Below are positions 7,269-11,406 of a stretch of 11,406 nucleotides of DNA, one piece after another (the stretch's first letter is position 1; each line of letters starts with the position of its first letter). Below the pieces are notes generated by a model. The model did not search any database. It saw nothing but the letters and a program-made list of their open reading frames with translations, and was not told where the DNA came from. Source of the stretch: Bdellovibrionales bacterium (GTDB lineage Bacteria > Bdellovibrionota > UBA1018 > CAIMNF01); the NCBI GenBank assembly GCA_947457605.1, contig CANGWP010000066.1, positions 1 through 11,406 on the forward strand, read 5' to 3'. The translations under genes were made by a program, and so were the position numbers.

Positions 7269-8780
7269 TCACTCCATCGACAGCACGGTGGGGGAGAGGC
7301 CGATTGAGGCCAGCTTTTCGCGAACGACTTGTGCGGTTCGTCCGGGCCCACAGGCATGTTTCTTTTTTGCGAAGATTTCGGGTTGAAGTGTACTCCAAAG
7401 CGCATGAAAGGGTAAGCCCGAACTCCAGTAAATGGATTCACTTTTCATGAATTTCTCGGGGACGCTGCGAAATTCGTGGGAATAGGTTCCAAGAAGCTTC
7501 GCCCCCTTGGTTTCAGGGCTTTCGCGGTGGGAAAGAAACACCAGTCCCTCGCTTGGAATCTGCAGCAGATTCTTGCCACGGAAAGGGTCGAGCGCTTCAA
7601 ACCCTTGCCCATCCAGTGATCCCTCCACCCAGACGCCCTTTGCCGAAAGTTTAAACCAGCTCTTGGTCCCGGAAACCCAGATCCGCTTTTTTGATTCCGA
7701 ATGAACGAGTGTTTGGTCGCTCAGAAACTCATGAGCGCGGGAGTGGGCAATGAAAACGAAGGAGGCGGATTGAATGGTGGATCGCGCCTCTTGATCGAGC
7801 GGCTCTGCCTTGAAGTCAAACACATCGGAAGCTTCGATCTTCACAAAGTCGGTTGCTTCGGGCGTGGGCGCTCCGCGAGTCTCATGGACCCACTCGCCAT
7901 TTGGCTTCTGGCCTTGAACGAAAAGGACGCCCGATGGCAGTGCGCTTGCACCCAGTTTTTGGTGACAGCCTCCGCCCCATTCGTGAAGAATCTCGCGCTC
8001 CGCTTTTACGCCTTGAAGGGTTGCTTCATGGTGAAGGGGTTTTAGAATCTGAAGCACCCGAGGAGTGTCGCTTCTGGATTCAATGGCGAGCGCTCCTTGC
8101 GCGGGAGCCGATGGGCAGGGTTTCAGTGGCAGCACCAATTTACGGGTGTTTTCAAGTAGTCTTCGGAGTTCCTTCGATCCGGCCTCATCGAGAGTGAGGC
8201 GTTCGAGTCCTGCAAAGGCAAGCACGACTCCATCGAGCTTTCTCCCGGATCCTTCAGGCTCATGAACTCTCGAGAGCCTGGTGTTCACGTTTCCACGGAT
8301 CTCGACAAATTGAAGGGTGGGTTCCTGATTCGGTGAAAAGCGTGGAAGTGCCGATTTCAAAAACCCCGGAATCAGGGTGAGTCGCCTTGGAGAAGATGTG
8401 CCGATGCGGATCGGAAGATTTTGCATAAGCCTGTCGATCACCGACTCATGAAACAAAATCACGTCATGCTGAAGCTCGCGCTTCGGAACGGCCGCCAAAA
8501 CCAGCGGACTTGGGCGCTCAAGCGCGAGATCCTTCATGGAGTGAACGGTGAAATCGACCTCACCTTTGAGCAGCGCATGATCGAGTTCGGCTGTGAAAAA
8601 CTCTTTTCCCTCGATTTGGCTCAAGGGTTTGTCGAGGATCACATCGCCCTTGGTTTCAATGCCGACCAGTTCAACGCGAACGCCCGGATTCAAGCGTTCG
8701 ACCTCGCGGGCAACCCAGGAGCTTTGGGCAATGGCAAGAAGGGACTTGCGGGTCCCGAGTTTGAAAGTCATCTTTTCCAT
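7269..8780 (-). CDS. hemC: Porphobilinogen deaminase fused to a probable, divergent uroporphyrinogen-III synthase (HemC-HemD)
   Basis: The N-terminal about 310 residues are hydroxymethylbilane synthase (HemC), which polymerises four porphobilinogens. Seen are LGTRKSLLA (R11), VHSMKD with catalytic Asp84, TSSPRR (128-133), RGNVNTRLSR (162-171) and GGGCHQKLGAS, with Cys272 as the dipyrromethane-cofactor attachment residue. HemC alone is normally about 310 residues; this protein has 503. The extra about 190 residues read like a poorly conserved HemD, which closes the ring to uroporphyrinogen III. It has a half with ASFVFIAHSRAHEF followed by IWVSGTKSWFKL, a second half with SIYWSSGLPFHALW, and a final HACGPGRTAQVVREKLASIG, matching the HemD pattern of strand, S/T-S-x-x-A, then GP-TA-x-x-L-x-x-x-G. 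The first HemD strand (usually with TRP) is not evident. No separate hemD is present. The ATG at 8780 is 3 bases after the hemA stop; an ATG at 8771 is an alternative start. HemC is certain; the HemD assignment is probable. Confidence 0.93.
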   Translation of the reverse strand: MEKMTFKLGTRKSLLAIAQSSWVAREVERLNPGVRVELVGIETKGDVILDKPLSQIEGKEFFTAELDHALLKGEVDFTVHSMKDLALERPSPLVLAAVPKRELQHDVILFHESVIDRLMQNLPIRIGTSSPRRLTLIPGFLKSALPRFSPNQEPTLQFVEIRGNVNTRLSRVHEPEGSGRKLDGVVLAFAGLERLTLDEAGSKELRRLLENTRKLVLPLKPCPSAPAQGALAIESRSDTPRVLQILKPLHHEATLQGVKAEREILHEWGGGCHQKLGASALPSGVLFVQGQKPNGEWVHETRGAPTPEATDFVKIEASDVFDFKAEPLDQEARSTIQSASFVFIAHSRAHEFLSDQTLVHSESKKRIWVSGTKSWFKLSAKGVWVEGSLDGQGFEALDPFRGKNLLQIPSEGLVFLSHRESPETKGAKLLGTYSHEFRSVPEKFMKSESIYWSSGLPFHALWSTLQPEIFAKKKHACGPGRTAQVVREKLASIGLSPTVLSME

Positions 8781-8783
8781 AAT

Positions 8784-9704
8784 TCAGGTGAAGAGCGCCA
8801 AATCCTCCCACCCGTGGGGGATGGAAATGGAGCGGGATAGAGACCGAAGGAGTGCTCGCTTCCGGCACGCGTCCATGGCCTGATGAATTTGTTTTTCGCG
8901 CACGTGTTGTTGTTCTTTCTCGATGGAAAAAAGATCACTGAGGGAGAGGACGGAGACCTTGGTTGTCTCGAAGTGCGAAAGCTCGCGCGCCTGTCCCCCG
9001 AGGTGCAGGACCTTGGGACGGTCGAGCTCCGGAGCTTGCGAAAGCCTTGCTGCAATCACGCGGTCTAATTCCGAGCCTGCGGGAGTGGCAATCAAAATCA
9101 AGTCCGCGGAGTCGATGAGCGCCGGCAGCTCCGACTCGTCCGAAGTGTACGTGATCTTGTGATACCCCTTCTTTTCAAGGTCGGCCTTCAGCTCGTTCAG
9201 TCTGCCATTGGTACGATTGAAGAGGGTGAGGCGGGAATCCGCAAAATAAGGGGCGACACTTTTTGAAATCTGCCCCGCACCCAAGGTAAGAACCCTGGAG
9301 CGCGGAGTCGGATTCAAAAGCCTTCGAGCCAAAGCCCCGTAGGTGTTTCCGCCAATGCCTTGGAGGTATTGGGCGCGGATTTCCTTGGTGTCCTCAAAAA
9401 TTTTGGAAAAAAGGTTTTGTTCATCCGATTCCGGAAACTCTTCGGTGAAGGTTTTGATTGCGGTCTTCAGTTGCCCGAACACATCCGTCTCGCCTTTGAT
9501 TTCGCTTTCCAGGCCTGATGCGAACCGAAGGAGAAATTCATAGGCTTCGACCCCGCGGAAGGACCTGCGGCAATTCTGAAGATGCAATTCTTCCCAAGAC
9601 AGCAAAAATGATCGCTGACAGGTCTTTACTTCAAGGAGCGGACGCGAGAGTCTCTCCCGAGGCAAAGATGAATTGGCTTCAAATTCATAAAGATACAGGT
9701 CCAT
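8784..9704 (-). CDS. hemA: Glutamyl-tRNA reductase, unusually short form
   Basis: GluTR reduces glutamyl-tRNA(Glu) to glutamate-1-semialdehyde with NADPH, the entry step of C5 haem synthesis, and normally hands the product to HemL. The product is 306 residues against about 420 for the family. Support: Cys29 in VKTCQRSF (the catalytic cysteine of STCNRTE), FASGLESEIKGETDVFGQLKTA (61-82, the clearest signature), LFSKIFEDTKEIR, a NADPH-binding Rossmann loop VLTLGAGQISKSV (138-150) and LFNRTNGRLNEL. The N-terminal GxNHxTAP motif is missing, about 18 residues before the cysteine are gone, the histidine equivalent to E. coli His99 appears to be Phe57, and the C-terminal dimerisation domain is reduced to about 45 residues. 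A TGA three codons upstream of the ATG, and hemC starting 3 bases after the stop, leave no room for a longer protein in this frame. No good ribosome binding site is seen. It is the first gene of the operon. Confidence 0.88.
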   Translation of the reverse strand: MDLYLYEFEANSSLPRERLSRPLLEVKTCQRSFLLSWEELHLQNCRRSFRGVEAYEFLLRFASGLESEIKGETDVFGQLKTAIKTFTEEFPESDEQNLFSKIFEDTKEIRAQYLQGIGGNTYGALARRLLNPTPRSRVLTLGAGQISKSVAPYFADSRLTLFNRTNGRLNELKADLEKKGYHKITYTSDESELPALIDSADLILIATPAGSELDRVIAARLSQAPELDRPKVLHLGGQARELSHFETTKVSVLSLSDLFSIEKEQQHVREKQIHQAMDACRKRALLRSLSRSISIPHGWEDLALFT

Positions 9705-9774
9705 GGTGTGAACTCAGGATAATCGATCCGTGGTCTTCAATTGTCATGAGTGTGTCAAAGGCGGGTCGATTTCA
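9705..9774. promoter_or_regulatory. Divergent intergenic region between hemA and the glycosyltransferase gene
   Basis: This 70-base gap is the only sizeable non-coding stretch and must carry the signals for both the haem operon and the plus-strand genes, unless those are read from elsewhere. I see no convincing sigma-70 promoter pair in either direction. TTGACA occurs on the minus strand (9758-9753) without a -10 at 16-18 bases, and GATAAT on the plus strand (9718-9723) has no matching -35. GGAT-N5-ATCC (9717-9729) is a small inverted repeat. Confidence 0.55.
9741..9758 (+). promoter_or_regulatory. Candidate OmpR/PhoB-type operator: TGTCA direct repeat, 11-base period
   Basis: Two TGTCA units start at 9742 and 9753, with the layout TTGTCAT-GAGT-GTGTCAA. 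This matches the architecture of Pho-box-like sites (7-base half-sites separated by 4 bases, 11-base period) bound by tandem OmpR/PhoB winged-helix dimers. A weaker GTC at 9765 continues the same phase. It lies 37 bases upstream of the hemA ATG and 16 bases upstream of the glycosyltransferase ATG. The response regulator in the operon belongs to this family, so it is the obvious candidate ligand. Five-base repeats can arise by chance, so this is tentative. Confidence 0.35.
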
Positions 9775-10764
9775 ATGGTGATGAATGTTCTGATTTATCA
9801 TCCGGTAAAACTTCCGGTTTCCCACTACGGGGGTACCGAGCGGGCACTGATGTGGCTTGCGGAATCCCTCGTGGAATCCGGTCACAAAGTCACTCTTTTT
9901 GCGGCTCCCGGCTCAAACCCGCCCGACTCAATGGATTGCATTGTCGATGAATCCGAGGTCAGAAAAAGAATCAAGGAATTCGACATTGTGCACAGCTTTT
10001 CGAAACTGCCCGGGGAGTGGGATGAGCTCACCCGGGGGAAGTTGTTGTTTACCATCCAGGGGAATGGTCAGGCGGGCGAGAGGTTTCACCGGAATACGGT
10101 GTTTGTGAGCCGGAATCATGCGGAACGCCACGGCGCAACTGCTTATGTCTACAACGGACTCAACCCCGATGAGCTGAAGTTTTCGGATGCGCCCCGGGCG
10201 AATCGGTATTTGTTTCTGTCGAAAACATCCCTCAAGACCAAAAATCTTTCCGGCGCAATGAGACTGGCCCGCAAGTTCAATCAGAATCTTTGGATTGCGG
10301 GGGGCGACCGACCGCTCAGCAGCCGGATCTTTACCGGATTGAAAGGACTTTCAGGGGCGGACTGGAAATGGATCGGTTCGGTTGATCAGAATAGCAAGGC
10401 GGATTTTCTCCTGCAAGGAAGGGCGATGATGTTTCCTCTCCTTTGGAACGAGCCATTTGGCATCGTCATGACCGAGAGCCTTGTGAGCGGAACCCCGGTA
10501 CTGGCCCATCCTTATGGATCGGTGCCCGAAGTGCTGGCCTTCGCGCCAGAGTGTTTGATGCGATCGGAGGAGGACTGGCGAAAGGCGCTGACCGGAGGGA
10601 TTCCGCTCCCGTCCGCAAAAAAATGCCGCGACTGGGTTTTTTCGATGTTTCATCGGGATCAGATGCGGGCGGGGTACCTGAAGTTGTACGAACAGGTGAT
10701 TTCCGGAAAATCCTTGAACCCGACGGATCCGGTAACGAGGGTTTTGGCGGGAGAGGTGGGATGA
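9775..10764 (+). CDS. Glycosyltransferase, GT4 family (GT-B fold)
   Basis: This is a retaining GT-B sugar transferase of 329 residues; acceptor and donor cannot be told from sequence. The N-terminal domain opens with MNVLIYHPVK and YGGTERALMWLAESLVESGH (residues 18-37), the usual GT4 acceptor-side motif. DIVHSFS and a YNGLN segment (126-130) follow. The donor domain has FLSKTSLKTKNLSGA, LWIAGG and the diagnostic EX7E motif EPFGIVMTE (Glu226 and Glu234), then SGTPVLAHPYGSVPEV. It is shorter than the usual 350-400 residues. The start at 9775 is preferred over 9730 because upstream residues do not fit the family; 9781 is also possible. The ribosome binding site is weak (GGCGGG). RNase HI follows after 3 bases, probably on the same transcript. 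The gene diverges from hemA, so a link to haem is not implied. Confidence 0.9.
   Translation: MVMNVLIYHPVKLPVSHYGGTERALMWLAESLVESGHKVTLFAAPGSNPPDSMDCIVDESEVRKRIKEFDIVHSFSKLPGEWDELTRGKLLFTIQGNGQAGERFHRNTVFVSRNHAERHGATAYVYNGLNPDELKFSDAPRANRYLFLSKTSLKTKNLSGAMRLARKFNQNLWIAGGDRPLSSRIFTGLKGLSGADWKWIGSVDQNSKADFLLQGRAMMFPLLWNEPFGIVMTESLVSGTPVLAHPYGSVPEVLAFAPECLMRSEEDWRKALTGGIPLPSAKKCRDWVFSMFHRDQMRAGYLKLYEQVISGKSLNPTDPVTRVLAGEVG
10751..10760 (+). promoter_or_regulatory. Ribosome binding site for rnhA
   Basis: GAGAGGTGGG ends 7 bases before the ATG at 10768, inside the last codons of the glycosyltransferase gene. It supports 10768 rather than the nearer ATG at 10761, which opens a different, quickly terminated frame. 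Confidence 0.6.
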
Positions 10765-10767
10765 TCC

Positions 10768-11406
10768 ATGTTGAGACAATTTCAAATCATATCTGACGGA
10801 GCGTGTTCCAAGAATCCGGGACCCGGAGGCTGGGGGTTGATCGTGGTCACGCCCGATGAAAGAGTGCAGGAGTTCGGTGGGGCAGAAGAGGAGACCACGA
10901 ACAATAGAATGGAGCTTTTTGGAGTTTATCGTGGCCTTCAGGAGGTCTATCGGTTTTTGAACACTCATCCGGACGCATCGGTCACCTCCATCCGGGTCCG
11001 TGTGGTCTCGGATTCAAAGTATGTGCTCGAGGGAGCGGAGCACTCGCTCCCAAAGTGGCTTGATCGGGGCTGGAAAACAGTCGCAGGGGAGCCCGTCAAA
11101 AATCAGGATCTTTGGGAAAAAATCCTGAAAGGCCAGGAGATGCTCCGCGAGCGTGGCGTGGAATTCGAATATGTTCTCGTCAAAGGGCATGCGGGGAGTG
11201 AGGCCAATGAGCGGGTGGATCAAAGCGCAGTCAAATATTCCCGGGGAGAGTCGATCCAGCTGTTTCAAGGGGATCTTCGATCCTATTCGGTTTCTTTGGA
11301 TCTGAGTGCGAAATTTGACCCAGTTTACCTGAGCTATGTTGGCGGAAAATTGGAGCGCCATACGACCTGGGAGGCCTGCAAAAAGGCCACCGAAGGCAAG
11401 GCGGGC
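10768..11406 (+). CDS. rnhA: Ribonuclease HI with C-terminal hybrid-binding (viroplasmin-like) domain, 3' end cut
   Basis: RNase HI cuts the RNA strand of RNA-DNA hybrids, for example in R-loops and Okazaki primers. The frame is open for 213 codons to the window end. The metal-binding carboxylates are all present: Asp10 (ISDGACSKNPGPGGWG), Glu49 (NNRMEL), Asp82 (VVSDSKYV) and Asp151 (ANERVD), plus the catalytic-loop His141 (VKGHAGSEAN). The basic handle region around WLDRGWKT is present. After a linker of about 25 residues, the segment at about 187-213 (YLSYVGGKLERHTTWEACKKATEG) resembles the RNase H1 hybrid-binding/Cauli_VI domain, whose core is a small strand followed by TTWxxC and VxGxxGA. 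In eukaryotic RNase H1 this domain is N-terminal; here it follows the nuclease. The end of the domain is outside the window. Confidence 0.95.
   Translation, partial: MLRQFQIISDGACSKNPGPGGWGLIVVTPDERVQEFGGAEEETTNNRMELFGVYRGLQEVYRFLNTHPDASVTSIRVRVVSDSKYVLEGAEHSLPKWLDRGWKTVAGEPVKNQDLWEKILKGQEMLRERGVEFEYVLVKGHAGSEANERVDQSAVKYSRGESIQLFQGDLRSYSVSLDLSAKFDPVYLSYVGGKLERHTTWEACKKATEGKAG

Larger units (their letters stand above)
1..9704 (-). other. Haem biosynthesis operon hemA-hemCD-hemB-hemL-HK-RR-hemE-hemN-hemG
   Basis: Nine minus-strand genes follow one another with gaps of 3, 7, 6 and 4 bases or overlaps of 4 or 8 bases, and no internal terminator or promoter-sized gap is visible. ATGA overlaps join hemB/hemL, RR/hemE and hemE/hemN. 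Order roughly follows the pathway, with the two-component genes splitting early enzymes (to 5-aminolevulinate and uroporphyrinogen) from late ones (decarboxylation and oxidation). Single-transcript status is inferred from spacing. The operon continues past the left edge. Confidence 0.85.

Noticed and set aside
6281..7441. Longer hemB start at 7441, giving 386 residues.
   Set aside because: The additional 60 residues are read from the wrong frame of hemC and do not match the HemB family N-terminus.
9685..9747. A 20-codon minus-strand frame (ATG at 9747) overlapping the hemA start in another frame and ending in SSHHGPVSL, vaguely like the missing NHxTAPVSL motif of GluTR.
   Set aside because: It has no ribosome binding site, and the residues between it and Cys29 do not restore normal family spacing after any single frame change. 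It is probably chance, but a frameshift in hemA cannot be fully excluded without reads or relatives.
9753..9758. TTGACA on the minus strand as a -35 element for hemA.
   Set aside because: The positions 16-18 bases downstream read GACCAC-like sequence with no resemblance to TATAAT. The match is explained equally well by the TGTCA repeat.

Overview
The window looks like chromosomal DNA of a Gram-negative bacterium that makes haem by the C5 (glutamate) route. Coding density is very high. The gene content and order fit a Bdellovibrio-like member of the former Deltaproteobacteria (Bdellovibrionota). That placement is inferred from gene style, because no rRNA or other phylogenetic marker is present. 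I saw no transposases, tRNAs, CRISPR repeats or phage genes.

Positions 1-9704 are one minus-strand gene block, read right to left: hemA, hemC (with a probable hemD fused to its C-terminus), hemB, hemL, a sensor histidine kinase, an OmpR/PhoB-type response regulator, hemE, hemN and hemG. The hemG gene is cut by the left edge. Neighbouring genes overlap by 4-8 bases or are 3-7 bases apart, so the block is almost certainly one operon with translational coupling. The encoded enzymes cover every step from glutamyl-tRNA to protoporphyrin IX: GluTR (HemA), aminomutase (HemL), PBG synthase (HemB), hydroxymethylbilane synthase plus putative uroporphyrinogen-III synthase (HemC/D), uroporphyrinogen decarboxylase (HemE), radical-SAM coproporphyrinogen dehydrogenase (HemN) and a flavin-type protoporphyrinogen oxidase (HemG/HemY type). 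Ferrochelatase is not in the window and may lie beyond the left edge.

Positions 9705-9774 form the only real intergenic gap, 70 bases between divergent genes. It must hold the start signals for both directions. It contains a TGTCA-N6-TGTCA direct repeat with an 11-base period, the spacing typical of PhoB/OmpR-family operators.

Positions 9775-11406 run on the plus strand: a compact GT4-family glycosyltransferase followed 3 bases later by RNase HI. The RNase HI has a complete catalytic core and enters a C-terminal hybrid-binding (viroplasmin-like) domain where the window ends.

The most notable points are: a two-component system inside a haem operon, with a candidate cognate operator in front of hemA; a drastically shortened glutamyl-tRNA reductase; a HemC protein about 190 residues too long with a divergent HemD-like tail; and a histidine kinase whose G1 ATP-binding motif lacks the usual Asp and Gly.
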